NCBI RefSeq assembly: GCF_008935055.1
Contig: NZ_CP043030.1
Location: 24,943 to 88,942, forward strand
Length of the DNA: 64,000 nt
Source of the DNA: Pseudobutyrivibrio xylanivorans
GTDB taxonomy: Bacteria; Bacillota; Clostridia; Lachnospirales; Lachnospiraceae
Direction of reading: 5' to 3'
The notes under the pieces were generated by a model. The model ran no database searches. It was not told where the DNA came from and saw nothing but the letters and a program-made list of their open reading frames with translations. Shown in pieces: positions 17,941 through 26,200 of this stretch; position 1 is the first letter of the stretch; the number at the start of each line of letters is the position of its first letter. A program made the position numbers and the translations under genes.

Positions 17941-18122
17941 TAAATACGATTACCGCGTAACTTTTTTTAGTAAATGCAAATTTCTTAAACTTAATGCAAG
18001 TTTCTACAGATAAATGCAAATTTATATTACTGTTGCATTTAGTACTGGAAATATTAGGCATAATTTAAGGAGCTAAACCAGCTCCTTATAATATGTTTAT
18101 TTAGTTAGGCAAACTTGAATAT
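17941..18122. repeat. long direct repeat R1
   Basis: About 180 bp that recurs at 20245-20437 with small indels. It contains TAAATACGATTA, CGCGTAACTTTTTT, AAATGCAAATTTCTTAAACT, GTTGCATTTAGT, the hairpin AAGGAGCTAAACCAGCTCCTT (18067-18087, one base longer than the limit of a perfect stem) and a tail TTTAGTTAGGCAAACTTGAAT. The rest of the gap 17.6-17.94 kb shows no gene. The pair of repeats brackets the MarR-GNAT locus. Confidence 0.75.
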
Positions 18123-18182
18123 AGACTGGAATTTTTATCACTGCATATTTATTGGGTTCTGTACATTTGATTATATTAAGCC

Positions 18183-18626
18183 CTATAATACTATTCTCAT
18201 AGATACCGTTCCATTTTCACAGCCTAATTCCTCAAACTCCATACGCTTATATAATTCATAGGCTGTTTTCATTACTTCTGGTTTAGTAGTAAATGTCAGT
18301 TGGCCATACCCAAGCATTCGCGACTTTTCTATCATGGAATTAAGTAGAACTCTTGCATACCCTTTCCCACGATACTCTGGTTTAATAAACAATCGTTTTC
18401 CTTCGCAGGTTGTGACATCTACTTTTTTTATAGCTATACAGCCTACAGGTTTACCATTTTCATAACCAACGAGAATTGCTCCACCCTTGTAAAAATTATT
18501 TAAATCGGCCAATTCTTTATCAAAAGAAACAAAGCATCCCTCGGCACCTTTTATCTGAGAATACTCAATGAATAATGCTTTTGCCACCTCAATATCATTA
18601 CATTCTTTTACATCAAAAGTTCCCAA
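18183..18626 (-). CDS. GNAT-family N-acetyltransferase
   Basis: A 147-residue single-domain acetyltransferase. The acetyl-CoA loop appears as KRLFIKPEYRGKGYARVLLN (about residues 78-97, with R/Q-x-x-G-x-G/A as RGKGYA). It is preceded by VGYENGKPVGCIAIK and followed by YELYKRMEFEELG. The frame starts with TTG at 18626, seven bases after GAAGGAGAT; no in-frame ATG lies nearby. The substrate cannot be predicted. It is transcribed in the same direction as the next acetyltransferase but separated by 191 bp, so it may have its own promoter. Confidence 0.85.
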   Translation of the reverse strand: MGTFDVKECNDIEVAKALFIEYSQIKGAEGCFVSFDKELADLNNFYKGGAILVGYENGKPVGCIAIKKVDVTTCEGKRLFIKPEYRGKGYARVLLNSMIEKSRMLGYGQLTFTTKPEVMKTAYELYKRMEFEELGCENGTVSMRIVL

Positions 18627-18817
18627 TTCTTGTTATCTCCTTCTAATTAATTTTCTGCATAATAACTTCCACTTAATTTAATCTACAAATTTGAATTTTC
18701 ATAAATAGAATTCCCCACTGTCTCTGAAGCTTGATATTTACTTATTTTTTATAGTCCAGTTTCCAACCGGCAAACTGTACAAGCTGCGCATCGGTTCTAT
18801 GATAATATCTCTCGTTC

Positions 18818-19294
18818 TTATGAAGCTCTATACTCCATCAGGGTTGTATTCTGCCATTCTCCAAATCTGTCCTTCGCGATTCTTTCTCTATATCCTATTT
18901 CTCTAAAACCACACTTCTTATGTAATGCTATGCTAGCCCTGTTAATAGAGATTATTGCCGAATATATACTCCAATATCCTGCTTTTTCTGACCCCTTAAT
19001 CAACTCATTTACAAGAGCAGTTCCAACGCCGTGTCCCCTGTACTTTTGATCCACATAAATGCTCATTTCAACGCAGCCCTTATAAACGCATCTGCTTGAT
19101 GTGGGACTGATTGCAACCCAGCCGATTACCTTTCCTTCGTCCTCATAAACAAATCTGCAATCCCTAATATGTCCCTTATCCCATTCTTCGAAACTAGGAC
19201 ACTCTGTATTAAAGGTTGCTGTACCACCTTCCATTCCCTGCTTGTAAATCTCTGATACTCTTTCCCAATCACTATCCATCATCTGTCTAATCAC
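18818..19294 (-). CDS. GNAT-family acetyltransferase, phosphinothricin/arsinothricin-acetyltransferase-like
   Basis: A 158-residue acetyltransferase with features of the PAT/MnaT/ArsN1 group: IRQMMDSDWERVSEIY at the start, FVYEDEGKVIGWVAISP, VEMSIYVDQKYRGHGVGTAL (acetyl-CoA loop RGHGVG), SIYSAIISINRASIALHKK and GFREIGY. Known members acetylate phosphinothricin, arsinothricin, methionine sulfoximine or amino acids. The start overlaps the end of the MarR gene by 8 bases, so the two are translationally coupled. That MarR protein carries Cys clusters, which makes a toxic glutamate-analogue or organoarsenical substrate a reasonable but unproven idea. Confidence 0.83.
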   Translation of the reverse strand: MIRQMMDSDWERVSEIYKQGMEGGTATFNTECPSFEEWDKGHIRDCRFVYEDEGKVIGWVAISPTSSRCVYKGCVEMSIYVDQKYRGHGVGTALVNELIKGSEKAGYWSIYSAIISINRASIALHKKCGFREIGYRERIAKDRFGEWQNTTLMEYRAS

Positions 19295-19730
19295 AACATT
19301 TGTCCTCCACTTTATCGCATGCTTCGTTATATAGTTTTAAAGCCTCAAGAACCTGATCTTGCTTATCCTTCGGGATTCTTGAGAACACATCTTTAAACTT
19401 CTCATACATGTCATTCTCAATCTTATTAAAACGAGCCTCTCCCTCTTTTGTCAGAGTAAGCACAACACATCTACGATCTGTTTTAGAGGGTTCTCGAATG
19501 ACAAAACCTTTTTGTACAAGTTCCTCAACAGCCCTACTTACCGCACTTTTATCAAGTTTCAGTATCCTCGCCAATTCTTTTACGCAAATACCCGGGCTAC
19601 GTCCAATCTCAACTACAAGAAAGCACTGAGAAGTAGTAACTGAGCATTGGCAACAATCCGTAGTGTTCAAATTATCAAGATTACGCTCCAGTTCTCTGGT
19701 ATATTCTCGAAAAACTTTTACTTTATCCAT
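19287..19730 (-). CDS. MarR-family regulator with cysteine clusters
   Basis: A 147-residue winged-helix regulator. The core includes GICVKELARILKLDKSAVSR (recognition helix) and the wing REPSKTDRRCVVLTLTKEG. It carries Cys-Cys-x-Cys near residues 26-29, Cys in TTSQC, and Cys-Cys at the extreme C-terminus (KCCD). MarR proteins with an N-terminal CCQC motif of this type occur in Clostridia near arsenic methyltransferase genes (recollection, not verified), so thiol-based sensing of As(III) or oxidants is plausible. AAAGGAGG precedes the ATG. Likely autoregulates the two-gene operon with the acetyltransferase. Confidence 0.82.
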   Translation of the reverse strand: MDKVKVFREYTRELERNLDNLNTTDCCQCSVTTSQCFLVVEIGRSPGICVKELARILKLDKSAVSRAVEELVQKGFVIREPSKTDRRCVVLTLTKEGEARFNKIENDMYEKFKDVFSRIPKDKQDQVLEALKLYNEACDKVEDKCCD

Positions 19731-20244
19731 AGTCGAACCTCCTTTTAAATATGAATGATAATTGCAATAGTTGTTCTTGTCAACTATTTCTTTATATAAA
19801 TTTAGACTAGTACTATCTGGACGTCCACAGAGGTACTGGTTTATATAACGTTCAATAATTAATTAGGGTGACAAACTTGAATTGACTACCTAATTAAAGC
19901 TTTAATCACCATATTTCCAAAACTTGTTTAATAGAATTATACTTATGCTGTTCTGCATATGTCTTGGAGCGGTTGCAATGATGACTACTGTAACAGCAAT
20001 AAAGGCCCTGAATAATTGGTTTGCAGAACTTAATGCAATATATAGATTCTACCCAGGCATTTAGCATTAAGTTCTGGAAAGCTTGTGTTAAATGCCTTTT
20101 GGGCGTGCCCAAATATTAGAAAACAAGGCTCTTAGATACTATTTTTCTGTTCCTGTCAACTAAAAAAGGCTACCACATTTTTTGCAGTAACCTTTGTAAA
20201 ATCAGGGTATATAGGATTTTTTGCATTTACCTCTGGAAGTGACG
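19731..20244. other. non-coding region upstream of the MarR gene
   Basis: 514 bp with no gene I can support. It contains the promoter side of the MarR operon (TTGAC and palindromic AT-rich sequence near 19770-19800). At 19861-19882 a motif AATTAGGGTGACAAACTTGAA closely resembles the tail of repeats R1 and R2. Short open frames around 19906-20112 on both strands have no ribosome binding site. Confidence 0.35.
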
Positions 20245-20437
20245 ATAAATACGATTACGATTACGACGCGTAACTTTTTTTAGTAAATGCAAATTTCTTA
20301 AACTTAATACAAGTTTCTACAGGTAAAAGCAATACATATAGTACTGTTGCATTTAGTTCTAAAAATTATAGGCATAATTAAAGGAGCTAAACCAGCTCCT
20401 TATAATATTTTTATTTAGTTAAACAAATTTGAATTGG
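20245..20437. repeat. long direct repeat R2
   Basis: Second copy of the 180-bp repeat at 17941-18122, in the same orientation. It has a few extra bases (an additional ACGATT unit) and some substitutions. The hairpin AAGGAGCTAAACCAGCTCCT (20381-20400) and the tail TTTAGTTAAACAAATTTGAAT are conserved. It lies just outside the left end of the mobilizable element. Confidence 0.75.
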
Positions 20438-20494
20438 GAATGAACCATTCCCAAGGGCTTTATAACTCATTACTACTTTTTATTTCATCATCCG

Positions 20495-20605
20495 CAAGCC
20501 CTTGTAAATACTAAATTTGCAGATGTTTTACTTTCCCTTATGATTTCCCTTGTGTTATATCGTCCCATAGTACTTTACAAGTGTTGATAAGGGAAAAAAC
20601 AAGGG
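20495..20605. other. left attachment site and integrase arm-type repeats
   Basis: The core-like CAAGCCCTTGTAAATA is followed by TTTCCCTTATGATTTCCCTT (20532-20551) and, inverted, AAGGGAAAAAACAAGGGAAAG (20583-20603, quoted in part). These are paired 8-bp sites in both orientations. The right end at 27495-27590 carries the matching set. Confidence 0.6.
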
Positions 20606-20816
20606 AAAGATTACACTGTAATACAATATAACACCTAACGGGCTATCGGATTGTTGAAATGTAATACTTTAATAAAACCTGAATTAATGGTTCCATCCGC
20701 AATCTTTATAAAAAAAGACTCTGTATAAATCTTTTTCTCAGCTATATTTATACGTTCCCGATTCTACACCTCGTGTATGCGGAAAAACAAGATCATCAAA
20801 TCTCGATGAACCAATA

Positions 20817-20880
20817 ATTCTACTGTTTATATACATGATTCTACCCATAGTATACATAATTCTACGGACTATTGCTTGCA
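20817..20880. promoter_or_regulatory. three 21-bp-phased direct repeats upstream of the ABC operon
   Basis: ATTCTAC occurs at 20817, 20838 and 20859, exactly 21 bp apart, with a further copy at 20761. The first two units continue as TATACAT. Two-turn phasing of direct repeats is typical of response-regulator binding sites (for example LytTR or BceR/VanR-like). No regulator gene of that kind is in the element, so control would come from elsewhere. The remaining part of the 20.6-20.9 kb gap shows no gene. Confidence 0.5.
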
Positions 20881-20943
20881 TAAATACTTCAAAAAAGGCA
20901 TTATGAAATTAATATATGACTAAAATGAAATTAGGAGTAATAG

Positions 20944-21771
20944 ATGGTTAAGCTTATTAAATCTGAGCTGTTCTTGTTAAGAAAATCTTTTTACAAGCGC
21001 TTCATAATTGCATATATCATATTCTATCTTGCTTATATCGTATACTTTTGGTTATTTGGGCGTATTTTTGCTGAATTAGCTATTGAAAGTGCAAATGGAC
21101 TTGATTTTTTTATTTCTATGCCGCACTATCTGGAGTACGCATGGATATGGCTTCCAATCCTAGCAATACACTTCCTTACTGATAGAAATACAAACAGTTC
21201 ATTTCAAACTCTTATCGCATATAACAGGGCACAAGTATTTTTTTCGAAGGTTATTTCTTACTATCTGTTATGTGTTCCACTCCTTATTATACGTGCTTTT
21301 GTATTTCCGCTAGAATGGGCATTTTTATTCAAGAGAGGAATTGGTATAACCTCCGGAGAATCGCTCCAGACAGTCAGGTACATCAGATTCTTTGGTGTTG
21401 CGGTGAATGAGTTTTCATTACCATTGTCTGAACTTATTTTGAAAGCGATCTTTTATCATGTTTTTTCTTTTACGTTAATGGCCGCTATCATATTCGCGTG
21501 TACAGTGTTTTCGAAAAACAAAATTAAAACCGCGATGTCGTGCGTTGCGTCGACATTTGTTGTTAGAGAAATTATCTGTATAATGGTCACTTCCAATAAT
21601 CAGTCCGCACAAGATAAGAAAACAGGAATGGTATATTACAATGTTTATCCCAAAAATTTTTATCTTATGAATTGGTTGAAGTTAGGAATTCTTGGCGTAT
21701 TGACATTATTGATACTCGTTCTGTTTTTTTATCTAATGTACCATATCTATTCAAGGAAAGATATGAACTGA
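20944..21771 (+). CDS. ABC transporter permease (exporter type)
   Basis: A 275-residue protein with six predicted membrane helices, arranged like ABC-2 permeases of bacteriocin-immunity or bacitracin-type exporters: one pair at the N-terminus (residues 20-40 and 60-90), four in the rest, ending in a basic tail (YSRKDMN). It lies 25 bases before the ATPase gene. First gene of the cargo operon of the mobilizable element. Substrate unknown. Confidence 0.75.
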   Translation: MVKLIKSELFLLRKSFYKRFIIAYIIFYLAYIVYFWLFGRIFAELAIESANGLDFFISMPHYLEYAWIWLPILAIHFLTDRNTNSSFQTLIAYNRAQVFFSKVISYYLLCVPLLIIRAFVFPLEWAFLFKRGIGITSGESLQTVRYIRFFGVAVNEFSLPLSELILKAIFYHVFSFTLMAAIIFACTVFSKNKIKTAMSCVASTFVVREIICIMVTSNNQSAQDKKTGMVYYNVYPKNFYLMNWLKLGILGVLTLLILVLFFYLMYHIYSRKDMN

Positions 21772-21796
21772 TTAAGCGACAAAGGAGACAATAGCG

Positions 21797-22537
21797 ATGT
21801 CTGAACATATCATTATAATTAAAAACCTTATAAAACAGTATGGGAAAGGTTCTAATGGCAAAGAGATCATCAAGGGACTAAATATGCAGCTGGCCAGAGG
21901 CGATATTTTCGGTCTTGTTGGCAGAAACGGAGCAGGAAAGACTACTCTATTAAAATGCATTACCGGAATAGTTCTTCCAAACAGTGGAAGCATAGAACTG
22001 TTTGGAGAAAGCAATCCTAAAAAGTTGCATATCAGTAGAGCAAAGATTGGCGGAATCATTGAGAGGCCACCGATTGATGAGGAATTATCCGCATGGGATA
22101 ACTTGAAACTTTATGCTATACGTATGGGACTAAGTAATGAGCGCATAAGAGAGGTTTTAGAGACTGTAGACCTGACACGTCATGGGGATGCAGCATTAAA
22201 AAAAGAACGAGTAAAAACATTTTCACTAGGAATGAAACAACGCCTAGGGATAGCAATAGCTCTTCTTGGAAAGCCTGAGCTTATGATCCTTGATGAGCCA
22301 TTGAACGGACTTGATCCTGAAGGGATTATGTGGTTTAGAAAGATGGTGCTTGATTTAAATAAGCAGGGTGTGTCCTTTATTATTTCAAGCCATCTGCTTA
22401 GGGAACTTGATGAAGTGGCAACCTGCTATGGAATAATGAGTGGTGGACAGATTATCGGAAATGTAACTGCTGATAAACTTCACAAATCCGGCGAAACCTT
22501 TGAAGATTATTATAAAAGAATTGTTGGAATCAATTGA
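21797..22537 (+). CDS. ABC transporter ATP-binding protein, BcrA/lantibiotic-immunity type
   Basis: A 246-residue ATPase with Walker A GRNGAGKTT (about residues 40-48), signature TFSLGMKQRLGIAIAL (about 140-155), Walker B LMILDEPLNGLDPEG and switch His in IISSHLL. The variant signature FSLGMKQR and the GLDPEG D-loop place it with exporters giving bacitracin, lantibiotic or antimicrobial-peptide tolerance. Both partner permeases flank it, so the complex is probably one ATPase dimer with two different permeases. Confidence 0.88.
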   Translation: MSEHIIIIKNLIKQYGKGSNGKEIIKGLNMQLARGDIFGLVGRNGAGKTTLLKCITGIVLPNSGSIELFGESNPKKLHISRAKIGGIIERPPIDEELSAWDNLKLYAIRMGLSNERIREVLETVDLTRHGDAALKKERVKTFSLGMKQRLGIAIALLGKPELMILDEPLNGLDPEGIMWFRKMVLDLNKQGVSFIISSHLLRELDEVATCYGIMSGGQIIGNVTADKLHKSGETFEDYYKRIVGIN

Positions 22538-22543
22538 TAGCTT

Positions 22544-23176
22544 ATGGAAAGATTGATAAGGGCAAATTTGTACAAGTTAATAAAGCGGCGTGAGACGTAT
22601 TTTTTGCTAATTCTAATATGCGTGGAAAGTGCTGTATCAGCATCAATTCCCAAAAAAGGGTACGCTATGTTTATCGAAAGATGCAATATTCCGATTGCGC
22701 TTGATTTGGCACTGGCATTCCTTGCAGTAATCATATTTGCAGAAAACTATGCAAATGGGACATGGTACGGTGAATTTTTGAATGGCTATTCCAGAAAAAA
22801 CATTATTATTTCAAAGTTAGTCGTCTATGGTATTATTTCTTTATTGGTCGCCTTATTGGCTGTAGGTATCCCATTTAGTATCTCATCATGTATAAATGGT
22901 GGTGGTTATCCAAGCAATTGGCATGCTATTTTGTCTGTCTTTTTCTCAAAATACCTGTTTATCATTTCTGTTATGACTTTGACTGCAATACTCTTAAGAA
23001 AGAGGATAATTACCCTCGCAGTTGGAACAGGAATATGTTTTTTTATAACGAAGATTTCTGAATACTTGCTAGAGCCAATAATTCCTAATATAGTCATCTC
23101 ATTTACTTATATTTTGTTTTCATTTATTTTTATTATGTTATCTATAGGTATTTTTAGCTTTCAAGAAGTGCAATGA
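22544..23176 (+). CDS. ABC transporter permease, second subunit
   Basis: A 210-residue protein with about six hydrophobic helices, starting 6 bases after the ATPase stop. It has the weakly conserved layout of EcsB/ABC-2 immunity permeases: a short basic N-terminus (MERLIRANLYKLIKRRETYF), NGTWYGEFLNGYSRKNIIISK before the third helix (shortened here), and a hydrophobic C-terminus. It completes a three-gene exporter such as those for lantibiotic self-immunity. No bacteriocin precursor is visible nearby. Confidence 0.75.
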   Translation: MERLIRANLYKLIKRRETYFLLILICVESAVSASIPKKGYAMFIERCNIPIALDLALAFLAVIIFAENYANGTWYGEFLNGYSRKNIIISKLVVYGIISLLVALLAVGIPFSISSCINGGGYPSNWHAILSVFFSKYLFIISVMTLTAILLRKRIITLAVGTGICFFITKISEYLLEPIIPNIVISFTYILFSFIFIMLSIGIFSFQEVQ

Positions 23177-23251
23177 TTTATGGACTTTTTTAGAAACGAT
23201 ACAAACACAAGTAGAAACGATTTTCGATAAAGTCCAGGTAACCACGCGGTT

Positions 23252-24517
23252 TTATCGGGATATATCGTTCCTCTTTTGTACCGGTTTTCTTTCCTCATTT
23301 TGCCGTCTTGCTTCTTCCTGCGCTTCGGCAAGTTTTGCCCTAATCGATACCCTTGTCTGTTCCGCATGTCCGGCGATCTTTCTCGCTATATCCTTCGTCT
23401 TTTCTATCACTGATGTCAGTTTCCTCATTACTTTTTTCAAGACCGGAAGTGTCTTTTCGGGATTCGGTATCTCCACAAAGACTTTTCCAGTGCTTGATTT
23501 AACAGGATGCTCCAGTGCTTTTGCGAACCCTGTTATACTGTCATAATCATCTTTATCTGCTCCCAGGTCTGTCAGTCCGTCCTTAAGTTCCTTCATTACC
23601 GGGAGTTCCTTTTTCTCTAATTCTTCAAGCCATTTTTTCGTATCTTCTTCCGCAATCAGCTTTGCTTCCTGTATATTAACGATCTCGCTTTGTACCTGCC
23701 GTACCTGCTCATTCGCATCAATCACGGACTGATTTGCTGCTTCTTTTATCTCTTCTGCATGCTTTGTTGCATCTAGCGCTTCCTCTAAGGCACTCTTTGC
23801 TTTAAGCTCTGCTATGGTACGGTTACCACCAATGGTTGTACCGTTAAGTACCGGGAACAGTCCCTTCTGAGAGTGTTGATCCATGTATTCCTGCAGTACC
23901 CTGTGGAACACATTCATCTCAGTCATATTCATAAGTTCTTTGGCGCAGACCTTAACCCTTGGTTCCTTGTCAGGATGCTTTTCGTTCCACTTTTTATCAT
24001 CTACTATAGGGATGAAGAGAAAGTGCATATGGGGAGTTGTTTCGTCCATATGGACGTATGCCGAGATCACATTCTGTTCCCCGTATCTTTCAGACAGGAA
24101 CTTGTAGGATAGTTCAAAGAACTGTTTTATCTGTTCATCTGTGTATGTTATTTCTTTCAGTTTCGGTGCCGTTTCTGTAGTAACCGTTCCGTCTCTGTGA
24201 TGAACTTCCTTTTCTTCATAGATGATGTTTCCGTTTTCATCCTCCATGGGAGCATGTGTAGGAAGTGTTACACACCAGCTTCCGTAAACAACCACATCCG
24301 CACGGTTCATACATTTCACATTCGGGTCAGAAAGTCTCGCTTCAAGTCGTTCCCTTTGTTCCCCTCCATCGGGACACATATTGTAGTTTAAGTGCGTTCT
24401 TGTTGGATCAATACGCTGATTCCCGAAGGTTATATATTGTCCGTTCTCATCCTTTTTTCTTTCACAATGGGCAAATAATCCGTAATCACCTCTTGTAAAT
24501 TTTTCAAAATTAGCCAT
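23252..24517 (-). CDS. MobV-family relaxase
   Basis: A 421-residue mobilization protein. Motif I includes THLNYNM near residue 45. The metal site HMDETTPHMHF lies near residues 157-167 (H-x-D-E-x-T-P-H-x-H, the MobV/pMV158 signature). After about residue 210 the protein is a long charged coiled coil. The frame opens with GTG at 24526, but the ATG at 24517 has AAAGG eight bases upstream. It would nick the oriT just upstream (about 24551-24584) and transfer one strand using a host conjugation machine. The length is typical. Confidence 0.9.
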   Translation of the reverse strand: MANFEKFTRGDYGLFAHCERKKDENGQYITFGNQRIDPTRTHLNYNMCPDGGEQRERLEARLSDPNVKCMNRADVVVYGSWCVTLPTHAPMEDENGNIIYEEKEVHHRDGTVTTETAPKLKEITYTDEQIKQFFELSYKFLSERYGEQNVISAYVHMDETTPHMHFLFIPIVDDKKWNEKHPDKEPRVKVCAKELMNMTEMNVFHRVLQEYMDQHSQKGLFPVLNGTTIGGNRTIAELKAKSALEEALDATKHAEEIKEAANQSVIDANEQVRQVQSEIVNIQEAKLIAEEDTKKWLEELEKKELPVMKELKDGLTDLGADKDDYDSITGFAKALEHPVKSSTGKVFVEIPNPEKTLPVLKKVMRKLTSVIEKTKDIARKIAGHAEQTRVSIRAKLAEAQEEARRQNEERKPVQKRNDISR

Positions 24518-24550
24518 GGTCACCACCTTTCAGAATCCAAAATCTTTTTT

Positions 24551-24650
24551 GGTATAGGCAAGCTATACCAAAATGAGATTTTGGTAGCTTGCTCAGGGCG
24601 CTGCCCCGAGACCCTGTAGGAGCCAAACATAAGGCGTTTGGCTCAGTTAA
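24551..24650. other. candidate origin of transfer (oriT)
   Basis: Directly upstream of the relaxase gene there are stacked inverted repeats: GGTATAG/CTATACC (24551-24569, 5-base spacer GCAAG), then CCAAAAT/ATTTTGG (24568-24584), then a GC-rich part with GGGCGCTGCCCCGAG and a GAGCCAAAC/GTTTGGCTC stem (about 24619-24645). The position and layout fit oriT sites of MobV elements. The nick site cannot be placed. Confidence 0.6.
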
Positions 24651-24705
24651 AGCCCCGCCGGATGGTGAATAATCTTCGCCTCGGTACATCCTGTACCTTA
24701 CTCGT

Positions 24706-25011
24706 TTATTCATCATGGTCGACATCCCTGTCTCTCGGTACAAGCTGTTCCGAAGAAGATACATCCCTCTTCGATACAGCTTGCACCTTTCCGGCAGTGC
24801 TTTCCCTGCTCGATGCCGCAGTATCGGCAAATTCGTTTGCCATTCTGCTAAAGTACGCATCGAGCTTCTTAAGATCAGGTTCATCTCCGAAATACTTCCT
24901 TACGAGATCGGCAATCTTACGATTGTCCTTCTCTAAGGAACGTTCGTATCGTTCCCTGATCTTATCCAGATCCTTCTTTAGTTCCCTTGTTGATTTTTCT
25001 GCTCTTGGCAT
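24706..25011 (-). CDS. small mobilization-associated coiled-coil protein
   Basis: A 101-residue highly charged protein. Residues 1-45 (KSTRELKKDLDKIRERYERS and onward) form an alpha-helical coiled coil. Then comes FGDEPDLKKLDAYFSRMANE and an unstructured acidic tail. GAGAGGAACAG precedes the ATG. Proteins of this kind sit beside MobV relaxases in many Firmicute mobilizable elements and may be relaxosome accessories. This is inferred from position only. The opposite-strand and overlapping frames here are shadows. Confidence 0.7.
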   Translation of the reverse strand: MPRAEKSTRELKKDLDKIRERYERSLEKDNRKIADLVRKYFGDEPDLKKLDAYFSRMANEFADTAASSRESTAGKVQAVSKRDVSSSEQLVPRDRDVDHDE

Positions 25012-25030
25012 TTTCTGTTCCTCTCTTTCT

Positions 25031-25252
25031 TTAGTAGTTGTACACTGCTTTTACTTCACTCTGATTGCGCAGGTCGTTCCCTTCGTTTAGTTCCATGAAG
25101 GTCTCAATAGTATCCGCCCTGATAAGAAGTTTCCGCCCGACTTTCAGTACCGGAAGCTTCTTCCATTCGATCAGCTTGCGGAGTGTATTTCTCCCGATAC
25201 CGGTACACTCTGCAGCTTCATCGATGGAATATGCCATCTTTGATTCACGCAT
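25031..25252 (-). CDS. xis: excisionase-like helix-turn-helix protein
   Basis: A 73-residue protein with a MerR-type winged helix: YSIDEAAECTGIGRNTLRKL, then EWKKLPVLKVGRKLLI and RADTIETFMEL. This is the standard layout of Tn916-family excisionases and DNA-binding excisionase-family proteins. AAAGGAGG is seven bases before the ATG at 25252. It is divergent from the XRE regulator gene, with a shared operator region, and would direct the integrase towards excision. Confidence 0.8.
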   Translation of the reverse strand: MRESKMAYSIDEAAECTGIGRNTLRKLIEWKKLPVLKVGRKLLIRADTIETFMELNEGNDLRNQSEVKAVYNY

Positions 25253-25505
25253 TTTTCACTCCTCCTTTCCATTTGCATTATGCAATTCTTTCTAAGCAGA
25301 ATATATCGCAGGTTTTAAAATCTGTCAAGCACTCTGCAAATCCATATCGCTTTATCAAATTGCATATTGCATTTCTCTTTGTTATGTGATACAGTACAGA
25401 TGTACCCACCGGAAAGGGATTTTCGGTCAGGAATAATATGATTTTGATAACAGAAAAAAGTAATGATAAGCGGTACACTTACACCGAAAGAGGAGGCGTA
25501 AGCAA
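25253..25505. promoter_or_regulatory. divergent control region of the mobilizable element
   Basis: Contains the perfect palindrome TTGCATTATGCAA (25273-25285) and a related ATTGCATATTGCAT (25359-25372). Both are candidate operators for the XRE protein encoded to the right, which would switch the excisionase-mobilization genes. No other coding potential is seen. Confidence 0.5.
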
Positions 25506-26126
25506 ATGAAAGATAAAGATTTACGCAAGATGATAGGAAGCAGAATCAAGCAGAGACGTACAGAGCTTAACCTTCATCAGAAATACATAGCAGAAAAGAT
25601 GGATGTAAACACATCCACCATTCAAAGATATGAAGCAGGTACTATCGACAACACCAAGAAACTCATCCTTGAGGGACTTGCTGATGCTCTTCACGTATCA
25701 GTGGAATGGCTCAAAGGTGAAACCGATGAGTACGAAACGGACATCACAGATAAGCGTGATCTCCAAATCCGCGATCTTATGGGAAGACTATCTGTAAGCG
25801 ATAAAGAAGAACTGTCAGATGAACAGTTCGCATTCTCAAAAGACCTACTCATATACATACTCTCGGAGTATGAACTGTTCCTTGATTCTTTTAAATTCGG
25901 ATGTACGAATTATAAGAATGATAAACAAAATAAAGATATTGCCAAGGCAATGGGAATTGATTCCGTAAAGGAATACAATGAGATCATGTTCCTTAGAGAA
26001 GTGACTCATTCCATCAATGCCTATAACGATATCGCGGATGTGATAAGACTCTACTCAAAGAGCCCTGAGAAGGCATCGGAAAGACTTGCCAACCTCATGG
26101 CTGACTTTGGTAGCGACGAAGAATAA
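25506..26126 (+). CDS. XRE-family regulator of the mobilizable element
   Basis: A 206-residue protein with an N-terminal lambda-repressor-like domain (residues about 8-65: RIKQRRTELNLHQKYIAEKM, VNTSTIQRYEAG, LADALHVSVEWLKGE). The all-alpha C-terminal half is typical of the repressor-like regulators of Tn916-like and related elements. A strong AGAGGAGGCG lies before the ATG. It is divergent from xis and followed by the integrase. It probably represses excision and transfer; the inducing signal is unknown. Confidence 0.85.
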   Translation: MKDKDLRKMIGSRIKQRRTELNLHQKYIAEKMDVNTSTIQRYEAGTIDNTKKLILEGLADALHVSVEWLKGETDEYETDITDKRDLQIRDLMGRLSVSDKEELSDEQFAFSKDLLIYILSEYELFLDSFKFGCTNYKNDKQNKDIAKAMGIDSVKEYNEIMFLREVTHSINAYNDIADVIRLYSKSPEKASERLANLMADFGSDEE

Positions 26127-26200
26127 ATCACATTCAGATATCTTATAGTAAAAAGCATTTCAACAGTTCCGATTGCCCGTGAATGAAAGGAGCACAGTTT

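Noticed and set aside
19906..20112. 68-codon Cys/His-containing frame on the minus strand
   Set aside because: The Cys and His pattern hinted at a transposase zinc finger, but there is no ribosome binding site, and an open frame of similar quality lies on the opposite strand.
24510..24884. 124-codon frame between the relaxase and the coiled-coil gene
   Set aside because: It runs through the oriT-like hairpins and overlaps the coiled-coil gene in another frame; composition is not coding-like.
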